Numbered from the stretch's first letter, positions 20,318 through 33,772 are shown. The stretch: 64,000 bases of DNA from Calamus simplicifolius (GCA_900491605.1 UESW01004375.1:763034-827033), one strand, 5' to 3'. Notes: generated from the letters alone by a model not told the origin. Numbers and translations are program-made.

Positions 20318-23300
20318 ATGAAGATCTTAATATGGAATGTTTGAGGTGCTAGTAAGCCCTCATTTCGTTCCTCTTTTGGTAAATTATTGCAACTTTATAA
20401 TTTTGATATATGTGTTCTTCTAGAAACTAGGCTGTCGAGGGACAGCTTGAAGCGGTTTCGAAGATAGATTGCTCGGTCTTGGTCCTCTTATGCGGTGGAG
20501 GCTGAGGGGCTATCTGGGGGTATTCTGGTCATCTGGCACGATTCTGCTGTTAAGATTGATGCTTTCCATCAGTGTAAATAGCAGATCGGTCTTGTTGTCA
20601 CTGAGGGGACTTGTAACCTCTGGCTCCTATCGGCGGTCTATGCCAGCATGGATTTCTGGGCGAGATGGGTCCTCTGGTCTGAGGTTCTTTCCCTCCTTGC
20701 CCAAGGGTTGCCTTCCATTGTTGCCGGTGACTTTAACTGTATCTCTAAGGCTGGTGAAAAGCGGGGGGTAGAAGATTCACTAGTTCTGCTGATATTGTTG
20801 AATTTAGAAATTTTATTGGGTCTTCTGGGCTGATGGATTTGGGGTACTCGGGGCCCCAATTTACTTGGTGTAATAATCGGCAGGGATCTGCTCGTGTGTG
20901 GGAGAGATTGGATAGAGCTCTTGCCACGGCTCCGTGGCTTCAAATGCACCCGGCTGTTACTGTCACTCACCTCCCGATGATCGCTTCTAATCATTGTCCC
21001 ATTTTGATATCTTCGGAGGCCGATCAGCATCAAAGGAAACAGTTTAGATTCGAGCGTTTCTGGGCGGTTCATTCGGCAGCTCGTTCTATTATTTCTCAGA
21101 TTTGGCACCTTCCTGTTAGAAGTGATGCTGTCTATAGGCTTTCTCGACGTCTTCTGTTGGCCAGGCAAAGACTTTCCAGATAGAACAGACGGGAGGTTGG
21201 GGATTTGGTTAGGCAAGTTGAGCAGGTTGAAGCTGACATTAGTGCTCTTCAGTGGAAAGAGGATTCGGACGGATTTCTTTTGGACTCTGACCTCTTCTTG
21301 TTGCGCGAGAATCTCGCTCTCCATCACTCCCTTCTTCGGCAGCAAGAGATGTTTTGGAGGCTGAGGTCCAAGGTTCAGTGGATTAGTGAAGGAGACCGCA
21401 ATACCAGATTCTTTCATCAGGCAACTTTGAGAAGGCGGGCTGCTAATAGGATTCGGAGGTTAGCTGATGATGAGGAGAATTTTATGGAGGACATCCAGTC
21501 TATTCGATCTCAGCTTTTCCAGTTCTTCCAGTCTAGATGGACTGATTCCACTGCGGTTGGTGCTCTTTTTTAGGTCTCTGATTCCAGAAAGGTTTCCAAT
21601 GCGGATAACGCTTGGCTTGTCAGGCCGATCACTGTGGAGGAGATTCGCCTGGCCCTTTGGGATCTTGGTCCGAACAAGGCCCCTAGGCCTGATGGGTTTC
21701 CGCCCTTCTTTTTTCGCCATTATTGGGATATTATGGGGCAAGAGGTGGTTCAGGCTATCCAGTTAGTTTTCCAATCTAAATGCATTCCTTTGGATTGGAA
21801 CCGGACTCTTATCACTCTTGTGCCCAAGCGCTCCGATGCTTCTCTCCCTTAGCATTTCAGGCCCATCAGCTTATGCACTACTCTGTACAAGGTATGTGCC
21901 CGTCTTTTAGCTAGCCGCTTTCGTGTGGTGATTCCCCGTCTTATTTCAGAGGAACAAGGGGCATTTATTAGAGGGCGTTCATCTCGGACAACGTCCTTAT
22001 TACTCAGGAATTTATGCATTATCTTCAGAAAGCCCTAGCCAGACGCTGTCTTATGGCTGTTAAGCTCGATATGGAAAGAGCTTACGATAGACTGAGTTGG
22101 GCCTTCCTGCACTGCTCTCTTCAGGAGTTTGGGTTTGACGAGTTGTTTATTGATTGGATCATGGCATGTATTTAGAGTCCTTCTTTCTCTCTTATAATTA
22201 ATGAGAGCCCGACCGAGTTCTTCCATTCTTCGGTAGGGTTACTTCAGGGGTGTCCCCTATCCCCCTGTTGTTCATTCTGGCAGCGGATGATCTTTCTCGA
22301 GCTTTCTATCAGGCTCAGCTAGATCGGTCTATTGTTCCATTTTTGGCAAGAGTTGGTGGCCCTTCTGTCTCACATCTTCTGTTTGCCGATGATTGTATTT
22401 TCCTGGGTTGGGCTTCTAGTGAAAATGCGGCTGTTCTTGGTTCTATTCTTCAGAGTTACTGTCAGCTTCGGGTCAGAAGGTTAATTTTCTTAAGTCTTCC
22501 TTTTGCTTTAGCCCGAAGACCCCCAGATTAACCAGAGAAGCTATCACCAGTATGTTGGGTATCTCTACTCTGACTGATAGGTTTATGTATTTGGTGATCC
22601 CCATGACTGGTCGACGTTCCCGGTGTGCTGACTATGTCGATCTGGAGAGGCATATTCATCAGCGTATCGAGGGGTGGCAGGTCACCGGCTTATCTATGAT
22701 GGCTAGAGTTACCATTATCCGGTCAGTTCTTTCCTCCCTTCCTCTTTATCTGCTTTCGAATGCGGTCATCCCTACTACCTGTCTTAAGAGGATTGAGAGA
22801 TGTTTTAGAGACTTTCTGTGGGCCTCCATGCAAGATGGGCGTGGTCTCCACCTTCTATCATGGGATAAGATTTGTATGCCACTTCAAGAAGGGGGCCTTG
22901 GGATCCAATCTCTGATGGTCAGGCGTCAAGCTCTATTGGCTAGGCATGCAGCACGTTTCCTCCTTGAGCCGCAATATATGTGGAGTTCTTTGATGAGAAC
23001 AAGGTATGGTGATTGGAAGTCCGGGGAGCATATAGAGCCGCCCAGGGGGTGTTCCTCCTTTTGGAAGGAGCTGTGTCAGTATGGTGACTCTATTTTGAAG
23101 AATATCTCTTGGATGATTGGAGATGGCCTTTCCATTGATGTAGTTCAGGATTCTTGGATCTCTGAGCTCCCTCTATCCATGTGGCCTTCTTTTATTGGTA
23201 TTGATGTTCCTTATGATCTGAGGGTTAAGGATTTGATTTCATCTGATTCCCCCTCTTGGCACACTCCTACTGTGACTAGCTTCTTCGGCGATGAGATCTC

Positions 23301-24442
23301 TCGCCGGATTCTCGCCATTCCTCTTACTTCCGATCCTTCGGCGGATATTAGGGTATGGCAGAGATCGTGCTCTTCGAGGGCCCCTTCTAGGGACCTTATG
23401 AAGGTTTTTAGGTCTCAGGCCCAGTGTATTGAGGATGTAGCTTGGATCTGGTCGCTCCCTACTCTTCCTCGGGTTCAGTTATTTATTTGGAAGCTGCTAT
23501 GGGGCTGTCTTCTGACTACTGCTCTGCTCTCCCGTAGGGGTGTGCCAATCCAGTCGACATGCCCTCTATATGGTTTGGAGGAAGAGTCTATAGATCATGC
23601 TATTTTTATATGTCCTAGAGCCATGCGGATATGGTACTCGATGGGTTATTTTGGTACAGTGGAGGCTTCGGGTTCTCCGCGATCTCTCTTTCTTCATGAT
23701 CTCTGCAGGGCCCCTCAGCATAAGCGTGGTCTCTGGGCGGTTACGGCTCATCAGATCTGGATATCTAGAAATATGCTCATCTTATCGAAGGATCTTATTT
23801 CTTCACATCGGCTTGTGCGGAGGATTAGATCATTGGCTGCGGACTGCGCCCAGGCTTCTCTTTCGGTTGGTTCTGACAATTCTGGCCTCTAGAGATCCCC
23901 TGCTGCTGTGGCAGCGAACCGGCATATGGTTTTTATTTCTTGGGAGCCCCCCCACCAGGATTTGTCAAAATCAACTTTTATGGAGTGTCCGAGTAGATTT
24001 GGCGGTTCTGCTTTCATCATTCGTGGGCCTCAGGGAGATATATTGGCAGTATGTGGTTTCGGCACCCTGAATCCTCTGTTCCTATTACTGAGCTTTATGC
24101 TGCTTGGGCAGGTATTTCTTATGCCTTTCAGATTCTTCAGGCTAATAGGTGTGTTATTGAGGGTGATTCGATGGTGGTCATTGGGTGGTTGAGAAAGAAA
24201 AATTTATCTGAAGCCCCTATTATCCCTATTCTCAGGGATATATGGTCTATCTTGCAGAAAGTTGATACTATCCAGGTACGGCATATATATCATGAAGCCA
24301 ATGTGGCGGTTGACTGGTGGCAGCTTTAGTGGCTCAGAACGCTGATTATTGGATTTGGAGACAGGGCGACCCTTGTTCTACTGTTTTGCAGCAAATCTTG
24401 TATTCCGATATACCTGGGTTATGTCGTACTAGACTAGTGTGA
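20318..24442 (+). pseudogene. LINE copy 1 ORF2 (endonuclease, RT, RNase H), defective
   Basis: The start ATG (MKILIWNV) lies three bases after the ORF1 stop. Order: apurinic-type endonuclease (IVAGDFNCIS near 20718; the SDH motif reads ASNHCPIL near 20985, with Asp replaced by Asn), reverse transcriptase (PDGFPPFFFRHYWD, DMERAYDRLSW, QGCPLSP, HLLFADDCIFL near 22370-22400 with the catalytic FADD intact), a zinc-binding RT segment (CPLYGLEEESIDHAIFICPRA), then RNase H (ITELYAAWAGISYA, IEGDSMVVIGW, YHEANVAVDW). The largest open part is 446 codons (22552-23892). Stops occur at 20342-20344 and others, with frameshifts near 20765, 21985, 22470 and 24310. Confidence 0.85.
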
Positions 24443-24476
24443 CCGCCTGTTTGTAACAAAAAAAAAAAAAAAAAAA

Positions 24477-25589
24477 CATGCTGCTTTTGATTAGTATATA
24501 TATTAGCCACTGAAACAATTATACAATCAAATAAAAATTTCCAACATGAACCTGTAACTCAGATAAATAAAAACATTTTAGCAAATCCACAACTAAATAT
24601 AATATGCCCAAAGTCTTCAATCAAATCTAAATATAATATGCTACTTGGCCAAGTGCCTCGGTCAGGCAGCACCATCTTGCAAAGAATCCTCTCCAATATA
24701 AGCTTCCACCAAAACAGCTTAATTATTAAGAATATAAATAATGACCAAAGTCAATCATAGCTACCAAGATCACTTAATTGCCCAGCAAGAGCAGCAATAG
24801 CTTTCAAAATATAATTAGTACAGACCTTGAGTAACTGGCTATTATCCCAACATAAAGTATCTACCTAAAGCCCCTTAGATAAAGAAATACAGCATGCCCT
24901 TTAGACCATGTCTACAAGAAAGATCAAAGATATACTAACATCCTAGCATATCCAAGCATTAATAAGTCTACAAGATATAAACCATCAAGATCAGCAACCT
25001 TATTAAAAATAGCAAGAAAAGAAACCAATGGGATCTCTGTCAACTAGGGATCAAATAACAATTCAATTTGATTGTGATTGGATAATAATTTAATTCGACT
25101 GCATGATCTTGGAGGCCAAATAAATTTATGTTTGATTAATGCTGCATGCCAGCAAAACATATCGCGACGTAGTATAATACATTAAAGAAAGTGTATATTG
25201 AGCTCAACTAAAAAAATGATTTATTATTATTATTATTTCTAACAGGATTAATGACGATTATATATATAAAGACTTTTTGCTATGGTTTCATAGCCTACTA
25301 ACTCATTCCTTCTTCAAATTTAGGAGAACAAATAGTTTTCCAAGTAATTAAGTATAAGTCTCTCCTATCAGACGATAAGCCCAGAAAAAAGTCCTAATCT
25401 CTCTTTTAAGTTTCTAAAGTATTGGAGAACGTAATGTGATAATAAATATATTGCAATTGAAAATAAATTATATTAAATAAACAAATATTTTGAGAATAAA
25501 CAAATATTCCTAGATTGATATGAAGATTTGAATTTTAATATGTTATGTGAGCAATGAATGTCTCAAACGGCAACCATTATTTTCTTTAT
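24477..25589. other. Intergenic, nothing recognised
   Basis: AT-rich sequence between the two LINEs. The minus strand near 24780-24840 gives a short open stretch (NYILKAIAALAGQLSDLGS) that I cannot place. No promoter, RNA gene or repeat is evident. Confidence 0.4.
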
Positions 25590-25951
25590 ATAATGCCTAA
25601 TATAATAACTAAATAACTATTGTTATTCGAATTTTTAGCTATTAAAGCAAACAAGAATCTAGGATTTTGAAACTACTATAATGGCCAATATATATTAACT
25701 ATGATTTTAGAAGCCGATGGAGGTGGAAAAAAGATTAGAGCATGTTTGGTTCTTTAAAATATTTTATTTTTCATTTTTATTTACATAAGAAATAGATAAT
25801 ACCTGTGAAAATATATTTAGTGATTAAAAATTATAAAGTAATTTTAAAATAATAAAAATTGAAAACTAGATCAAAATGTTGTCACTATTTTTTATCAAAA
25901 CAAACTTGAAACATGTATGAATAACATTCCTTTTAATCTTTTTCACTTATC
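25590..25951. repeat. Segmental duplication block B, left part
   Basis: Copy of about 1140-1430: shared GTTATTC(A/G)AATTTTT, CTAGGATTTTGAAACT and the following GGTTTGGTT-like stretch. It is interrupted at 25951 by LINE copy 2 and continues after 31888. Confidence 0.65.
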
Positions 25952-26029
25952 TTTTTTTTTTTTTGGTACAGGCGGACGATCACACTAGTCTCATGTAAAT
26001 CAGCCCAGAAAGGTCAGAGTATAAAATTT

Positions 26030-29000
26030 ATAGCAATAAAGAAGGACAGGGGTCGTCCGGCTTCCATATCCACGATCCAGTATGCTGCGCCACTGAAGTA
26101 GCCACCCAGTCCACTGCCGAATTAGCTTCACGATAAATATGACGGATCTAGGCACAATCAACCTCCCATAGGATAGTCCAAATATCTGTAAGAATCAGAT
26201 TCGCAGGGCCAGGGGGGCAATTCTCCTTCTGCAGCCAGGAAATGCCCGACGTGGAATCACCCTCAATCAAAAGCCTCCTAGCATGAAGAATCCGAGCAGC
26301 ATAAGAAATACCCGCCCAAGCCCCGTAAAGCTCGAACATGAAAACAGAGGAATCAAGAGTACCAAAACCTCCAGCAGCCAGCACGTCACCATGATGACCA
26401 CGGATGACAAAAGCAAAACCAACAACTCTACGACGGACACTCCCATCAAAGTTGATTTTGACGAACCCTGGAGGGGGCTCCCAGGAAAAGAAAACCGTAT
26501 GCCGGTTCACTGCCGAAGCAGCAGGGGATCCCCAGAGGCCAGAGGCATCAAAACCAACACGGGCACAATCCGCCACCAAAGATCTAATCTTCCTCACTAT
26601 CCTGAGAGCAGAAATAGAATCATCTGTAAAAATAATCTGGTTTCTGGACAGCCAAATCTGATAAGCCGTGACAGCCCAAAGACCACTCTTCTGCTGAGTA
26701 TTCCTACGGAGATCAAGAAGGAAAGAGGAGTGAGGGGAGCCCAAGTCATCCTGCGTAACAGTATAACCCACCATATGCCATATCCGTCTAGCTCTGGGGC
26801 AGATGAAGATAGCATGCTCAGTAGACTCCTCCTCGAGCCTACACAAGGGACAAATCGACTGGATAGCCATACCCCTCTGAGAGAGAAGGGCACAGGTAGG
26901 CAGAAAATCCCACAGAAGCTTCCAAATAAAAAGCTGAAACCTGGGAAGAGTGGGAAGCTTCCAAATCCACCCCGCATCCTCCACTCGCTGGGGCACAGGC
27001 CTGAACATCTTCATCAAATCTCTGGTAGGAGCCCTGGAGAGACATGACCTCTGCCATAGCCTAACCTCAGATAAGCAACCAGGAATAAGCGGCATAGAGA
27101 GAATCCGCCTAGAAAGCTCCACGCTGAAGAATCGGGTGACCGAAGGGAGATGCCAGGCTGGGGGATCACATGAAATCAAATCTTTGACCCTTAAACTAGA
27201 AGGGGCATCAACACTAATAAACAAGGGCCACCAAGAAAGAGGAAGCTCTGAAATCCAGGTATCCTGAATAACATCAATCGATGAACCATCTCCAATCATC
27301 CAAGAGATATTACTCAGAATCTCCTGTCCCAAGCGGCAAACTTCCCTCCAAAAAGAGGAGCATCCCCGAGGCGGACTGATATGCAAGGTAGACGACCAAT
27401 CTCCGTACCTAGCACGCATCAGGGTGCTCCAAAAAAATGCAGCTCCAGAAAAAAATCTCGAGGCATGTCTAGCAATAAGGGCATGCCTTCTAACAATGAG
27501 GGACTGAATCCCAAGACCACCATCTTGGATAGGCATATAGACTGTATCCCAAGATAAAAGATGAATACCGTGACCTTCTTGCATAGACGCCCAGAGAAAG
27601 TCTCTAAAGCATCTCTCGATCCTTTTAAGACAAGTAATCGGAATAGAAGCATTAGACATAAGGTACAGGGGAAGAGAGGAAAGAACCGAGCGAATAATGA
27701 TAAGCCTAACCATCATCGATAGGCCAGTGACCTGCCACCCCTCAATCCGCTGACGAACCCTCCTCTCCAGCTCATAAAAGTCAGAGCACCGGGGCGTCTC
27801 CCCGTTATAGGGATCTCCAAATACATAAACATGTCAGTCTGAGTAGTAATACCCGACATATTAACAATGGCTTCCTTGGTGGTCCTAAAGGTCTTCGGGC
27901 TAAAACATATAGAAGACTTAAGAAAGTTAACCCTCTGTCCCAAAGCCTGACAATAGTGCTGAATAATAGAATAGAATGAAGCCGCATTATGAATAGAGGC
28001 CTGACCCAGAAGAATACAATCATTAGCGAATAGAAGATGGGAGACCAAAGGGCCCTGTGATGCAGCCCTAAAAGGAGCTTTCCACCGATCTAACTGAGCC
28101 TGATAGATAGCACATGAAAGATCATCTATGGCCAAAATAAATAGCAGAGGGGATAAAGGGCATCCCTACCGAAGTCCAACAGTGGAGCAAAAGAACTCAG
28201 TCGGACTCCCATTAATGATCAGAGAAAAATAAGGCCTCTGTATGCAAGCCATAATCCATTCAATAAATAGCCGATCAAAACCGAACTCCTGAAGAGATCG
28301 ATGCAAAAAGGTCCAACTCAGTCTATCATAAGCTCTCTCCATATTGAGCTTGACAGCCATAAGGCAGAGGCTAGCCGAAGCTCTTTGGAGATCATGCATA
28401 AACTCCTGAGCAATGAGGACGTTATCTGAAATAGAATGCCCTCTAATAAATGCCCCCTGTTCAGCAGAAATGAGGCGAGTGATCACCAAACTGAGACGAC
28501 GAGCTAAAAGACGAGCGCAGACCTTATACAAAGTAGTACATAGACTATTGGGCCGAAAGTGCTGCGGTAGGGATGCATACGAGCGCTTAGGCACCAAAGC
28601 AATAAAGGTCTGATTCCATTCCACTAGTATTTGTTTAGATTGAAAAACTATCTGGATAGCCTGAATGACCTCCTGCCCAACAATATCCCAGTAGTGACGG
28701 TAGAAAAAATGTGGAAAACCATCAGGTCCAGGGGCCTTATCTGGACCCAACTCCCAAAGGGCCTCCCTAATCTCCTCCTCTGTGATAGACCTGACAAGCA
28801 AATAGTTATCCTGGGAAGAAACCTTTCTAGAGTCCGGAACTTGAACAACCGGAGCCCCATCACTAGTGGATTTCGTCCATTTAGACTGGAAAAAGTGAAG
28901 AAGCATATCCCTGATAGAATGAATATCCTCCTGACGATGCCCCTCATCATCAACAAGCCTCCAAATCCTATTAACAGCTCGCCGCTTCAAAGTTATCTGA

Positions 29001-30089
29001 TGGAAGAATCTAGTATTTCGATCCCTGTCACAAATCCACTGAAACCTAGATCTCTGCCACCAATACACCGCCTGCTATCGGAGGAGAGAGTGATGACAAG
29101 CAAGCTTCTCCCAGAGAGAAGAGAGGTCGGAGTCCACCAAAAACCCTTCCTGATCTTCCTTAGTCTGCAAGACCCTAATATCATTTTCAACCAGTTCAAC
29201 TTGTCTAACCAAATCCCCCAGCTCCGTCTTATTCCACCTGGACAATCTATGTCTGGCCATCTTAAGACGGCGAGATAACCGATATACAGCATTGCCCCTA
29301 ACTGGAAGATGCCAGATCTGAGAAATAATAGTACGAGCAGCAAAGTGGGCAGTCCAAAACTGCTCAAACCTAAACTGCTTACGTTGGTACTGGTCAACCT
29401 CCGTGGAGATCAGAATAGGGCAATGGTCAGAAGCAATCCGAGGAAGATGAGTGACAGTAACAGTAGGTGCATATGAACCCACTGAGCTATACCCAAAGCT
29501 TTGTCCAGCCTTTTCCATACCCGAGCAGACCCCTGACGATTATTACACCAGGTAAATTGTGGACCTGAAAACCCCAAATCCATCAATCCAAAGGAGCTAA
29601 TGAAGGATCTAAATTCATTAATATCAATAGAGCCAGTTACCCGTCTGCCCCCGTGTTTTCACTAGCCTCAGTGATACAATTGAAATCCCCTGCTACAATG
29701 GAAGGAAGACCTTGAGCAAAGAGGGAATGCAATTCAGACCACAGAACCCTTCTCTCCCTGTAGTCCGTACTGGCATACACTGCCGATAGAAGCTAGGGGA
29801 CAGAAGTACCTTCAGAGACAACAAGACCAATCTGCTGATTGCATTGATGAAATGCATCAATCCGAACAGCAGAGAGATGCCAAATAGCCAAAATTCCTCC
29901 CGACAGACCAACGGCCTCCACCGCATAAGAGGACCACGATCGAGCAATCTGCTTACGAAACCGGGCCAGACTATCACACGACAGACCAGAAGGATACATA
30001 TGTCAAAATGATATAACTAATAATCTACCAAAGGAGGATCGAAAAGAAGGCTTTCGAGCTCCTCTCACATTCCAAAGTAAAATCTTCAT
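26030..30089 (-). pseudogene. LINE copy 2 ORF2, defective
   Basis: Starts MKILLWNVRGARKPSF at 30089, immediately after the ORF1 TAA. The endonuclease keeps VAGDFNCI and an intact SDH motif (IASDHCPILIS near 29430). The reverse transcriptase has PDGFPHFFYRHYWD and MERAYDRLSW; the catalytic box reads HLLFANDCILL near 28020-28050, FADD changed to FAND. The C-terminal part, 27716-26148, is open for 522 codons: a CPLCRLEEESTEHAIFIC zinc segment and RNase H (KINFDGSVRRRVVGFAFVIRG, then ELYGAWAGISYA, IEGDST). A TAG sits at 26148-26150 before the final HIYREANSAVDW motif. Other breaks: TAG near 28166 and a frameshift near 27800. Confidence 0.85.
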
Positions 30090-31728
30090 TTACAGTCTGG
30101 AAGAGACTGGGACCCATCCTGGTCCTTCAGCATAATACTATCAGTAAGACCTCCTTCCATCAGGATGCCTTCTCCAGACATCTGTGATGAGCAGACTTGC
30201 GGGCCTTCCGCATCAAAACCTGGCTTATCACACTGGGAAGTCTGCGCGAGGATAAGGGAACTGGACCCAGTCCCGAAGGGTCAACAACATTAATCCCCAC
30301 AGAAGACCCAGCACCTTTATCAAAAAGTGAACTCGCCTTCTCCTGTCCGCCTTCATGGCAACAGAGCGGGAGAGCAAACCGATCAGAAGACAAGATTTTC
30401 GCCCCCCCCAATTTTAGACAAAGACTTCTTTCCTTTCCCCTTACTCTTCATAGAATTAGAACGAGACCGAGGACCTCCGGTCTGGCTCGCTTCAAGGACC
30501 CTGGGAAAGCATCCCTACAATCCAGTTGGCCAACTACACCCAATTCCAAATCAAGGGTTGCAAAAGGATTCTTGGAGGCAATAGAATGTTTCAGACAATG
30601 CTCTCGGGTTGCTTCATTTAGAGTGAGTAACAGGTCATCCTTAAGTGCCTTATCGGCACAGTCCTCCTGAACCCACCGTGCCAGAAGTCCCGTGGCCCGG
30701 CTGCATCACAAGATCACTAGAATGAGCCTCAAGCGCCCTGACCACCTTCATGGAAGAGGAAGACCTCCGGCGAGCCACCTTTGCCGGAGTCACCTAGTCC
30801 TCTGAAACTTCCCCCTTACCCAAACGATGCCCGGCCAAAACATTCTGAGGAGCAGAACCAAATCCAAAGACAGATGAGGATGCCCTACTCTGCGCCTTCC
30901 CCCCCTCGGTCGACTGAGGACCTGAGACAACCCTCTGTTGCCTCACAGCAGCAAGCCACGGTCCGAAAGCAGAGAAGAAGCAAGGCTGTCCTCATCTGAC
31001 CTCGCCGGAAAAGCACACGATCCTCCCAAATGCAACGAACCACACCTCAGACAGATCCCCTGAAGATTTTCATATGCAAATTGCTGCCAGAACAGCTGAT
31101 TGAACCCTTGAATTCGAACTCCTAGCCGAAGAGGACGACGAAGGTCCACTCGGATACAGGCCCTGGCAAAAGCTCCCCTGTTCTTCGCCAGCGTCAGGAT
31201 CAGCATAGATGAAATCTCCCGCCGATGCCAGAAAAGACTTGAGGAAATCCAACTTCCAAAACTCCAGAGGGAGATTCGGCAACCTCACCCACACCATCGC
31301 CGATGGGATAGAGTCCTCAGCTGGAGTAAATTCCGGCCGCCATGACTTAGTCGCAATCACTTGGCCGTTAATTACCCACGGACGCTGCAACACCAGATCA
31401 CAAGCTTCTGATGATTCAAATCAGAACACATGGCATCAAAATGCCATACTGACAGGAATAATAGCTCCAGAAACTCTAGCGCGTCTGAATTCTCTGATGA
31501 AGGCTTCAGCTGGAACCCACTTGTTGAAGGAGCGCGCAAGGACAGCCTTTTGCTGCCATTCTACCATCTCAGCTTGGAGATCCGCCTCCGACATAGTCAC
31601 CACGTCAGGGAACAAAGCCTCCAGTCGCGCGACCTCAGCCGGCGATGGAGCTGAAGTGACCCAGACAAACCCGTATCCGCATACCTTCTCCCAGGAACCC
31701 AGCCATCAGCAGCCGAATCCGACGACAT
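30090..31728 (-). pseudogene. LINE copy 2 ORF1, defective
   Basis: ATG at 31728 (MSSDSAADGW), 159 nt inside the element. Fragments in shifted frames match copy 1 ORF1: SPAEVARLE-like, VLARSFNKWVP, LQRPWVINGQVI, MVWVRLPNLPLEFW (around 31260-31330) and the knuckle CLRCGSLHLGGSC (near 31050). It ends in TAA at 30090-30092, directly abutting the ORF2 ATG. Frameshifts near 31650, 31400 and 31200 break it. The C-terminal third is low complexity and poorly conserved relative to copy 1. Confidence 0.75.
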
Positions 31729-31887
31729 AGAGGAAGAAGGGATGGCCGAGAGGACGATCGGAGCAGAGGAGAAGAAAAAAGCACCGAAAAAAACACCGGG
31801 AGATTGAAGAAGGGATGGAAGCACGAATTTTAAAGCTCGGCCAAAACACTCTTCGACGGTATTAAAAGGAGAAGTTGTTGAAGTTTC

Positions 31888-32568
31888 TCACTTATCCTTT
31901 TAAAATGCAACACTTCAAAAATAAAAAATAAAAAGAATAATTTTTATCCTCATTGATCAAGTTCAATAGATTTTTTTTTAAAAAAAATAGAAAATATTCT
32001 TGAAAATTAAATACAATCTTATTTACCAAACAAATTAAGGAGAGTCACGATCGTGGTGATAGTAGTTCTTGCTTTTCTTTCAGCAATGGTAGCTAGTGGC
32101 GTGGACGATTCATTGCACCCGGACTTGGGTCATTAAGAGGATGACATCTATTATTAGCATGTGGACTTTGGAAGGAGGAAAAAGGGGAAGCCCTTCATTG
32201 ATGCAACGTTCCAAATTGACCACCACCTTCAGTGGTACAGCTGTACACGGCTTCCTCGAATCGGTCTAACTTTCCTGACTCGCTAATACCAAGCAATTGT
32301 CGAGGTCACGAGAGGATTGGTTCAAATACGGCGTACTTTCCATAAGAGGGAACACGTTGACGAGTAGGCCGACATGACTGAGTTAGTATATTCCGGTTAG
32401 ATTGTCTTGGTCGGTCCGGTCGGAGAGAACCAGCATCCGAGCGCGTTCCCACGGGACACTCTCGTTTAGGGCATATATACAGACACAACTTTGAGATGAT
32501 GTATGATCCTCTCTTTTTACGTGAGTTTTGATAGCAAGATCCGAATAACATATGCATTATTGAAAATT

Positions 32569-32633
<65 letters not shown>

Positions 32634-33363
32634 CTTTTTTTTTTCTTAACTACATGAGCCAACTACATGAATTTACTTCCTCCACTCTATTTTGATAGCA
32701 AGATTCGAATAACATATGCATTGAAAATTATCAAATATATATATATATATATATATATTCAACTCAATTCAACTAAGCCTTTTTTTTTTTCAACTACATG
32801 AGACCAGCTATATGAATCTACTTCCTTCACTCTACTTTAGTTAGGACTAAGTTGATACTCAAATTATAAATAGTTATATTTTTTTAATTATTTTTATCCA
32901 TATTAGCTTAGGTCTATCTCTACCTCCATTATTATCATGCATTATTAAAAGATCGCTCTTTTTTTAACTAAAGTATTTAAAGGTTTTTATTGTATATGTT
33001 CAAATCATCATTTCTGGTATGCGTTTATTTCTAATTCTATCTTTTAAAGTTTTATAACATACCCATCTTAACATGCGCATCTTAACATGCAAAATATATA
33101 TATAATTTTTTTAAAAAGAACTAATAATAATAATAATAATAAAATTTTAGTTTTAAATTAGTTGAAGAATTATAACTTCAAATAAAATAGTAACGGAGCA
33201 AGAATAAAATATTACCATTTCTTGGTATAGGATTTTCTTTTGATTATAGTTTTGTAGTTGTGTTTTTCTTTTAAAAGCCTCCATTAGGTTATTCTTGAGC
33301 AACTCAAATTCAGCTAAAAATCAAATGGATTTGCTTTTAAGTTTGGCTCACCTGTAGAATAAC
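31888..33363. repeat. Segmental duplication block B, middle part
   Basis: 31888-32410 is the copy of about 1430-1915, with CGTTC(C/A)AAATTGACCACCA and CGACATGAC(T/C)GAGTT as anchors. Beyond 32410 the match is lost, because copy A is occupied by the LTR element and Copia debris. It contains a microsatellite-bearing tandem duplication (32526-32850). No gene is seen. Confidence 0.65.
32526..32850. repeat. ~165-bp tandem duplication with TA microsatellites
   Basis: Both units read TTTTGATAGCAAGAT(C/T)CGAAT, TATGCATT, GAAAATTATCA, a TA run, a T run, then AACTACATGA and CTACTTCC. The TA run is about 60 bp (32572-32632) in the first unit and about 24 bp in the second. Confidence 0.85.
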
Positions 33364-33772
33364 TGAGCTTAAGATAGGACTACTTTCCTTAAACTTATTT
33401 TGATTAACCAAATTGACTCGAGCCGATGAAGAGTATTTCGATGCATCAAGTCATTGGAATGGGTTCAATAAAATTCCAAACTCATTCTAACGTATTGGGT
33501 TCCTTGATTGAACCGCACCTATATTTGAATCTAGTGCAAGATGGGGTAAGAATAGGCTATCCATTCTATTGAAAGACTAATAATACAACAAATAATAAGT
33601 TGAGCTAATTCAGGGGTCTTTTTTTTATTCATCAAATAAGTTATATTTTTGATCCAGATCCAGTTTAGTGAATAAAAAAATTAAGATGGGCTTGCAGCTA
33701 CGCCAGTCAAGTCCTTGGGTAAATCGACCTACCTGCAGTCCTACTCGATCATCGTTTGAAATCTTAGAGCTT

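Larger units (their letters stand above)
16595..24476 (+). mobile_element. L1-type LINE (copy 1), near full length, interrupted
   Basis: Non-LTR retrotransposon with 5' leader, ORF1, ORF2 and a terminal poly(A) of 19 A (24458-24476). Without the solo LTR at 18157-20081 and its duplicated target it measures about 5.95 kb, almost the same as copy 2 (5.94 kb). The 5' edge is estimated from that length and from a short possible target duplication (ACATGC at 16589-16594 and after the poly(A)). ORF1 has a DUF4283-like domain and a zinc knuckle; ORF2 has endonuclease, reverse transcriptase, a zinc-binding RT-associated segment and RNase H. Many stops and frameshifts make it inactive. Confidence 0.85.
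25952..31887 (-). mobile_element. L1-type LINE (copy 2), full length with target duplication
   Basis: Minus-strand LINE of 5,936 bp. The 3' end is a poly(T) of 13 at 25952-25964 on the plus strand. A 9-bp target duplication TCACTTATC lies at 25943-25951 and again at 31888-31896. It has the same architecture and family as copy 1, with ORF1 and ORF2 separated by a TAAATG junction. It is decayed but clearer than copy 1, with a 522-codon open stretch at 26148-27716. It interrupts duplicated host sequence, so it inserted after, or into only one copy of, the segmental duplication. Confidence 0.9.

Noticed and set aside
20638..21417. 259-codon minus-strand ORF
   Set aside because: Antisense shadow of LINE copy 1 ORF2.
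26283..27047. 254-codon plus-strand ORF
   Set aside because: Antisense shadow of the LINE copy 2 RT-RNase H coding strand.
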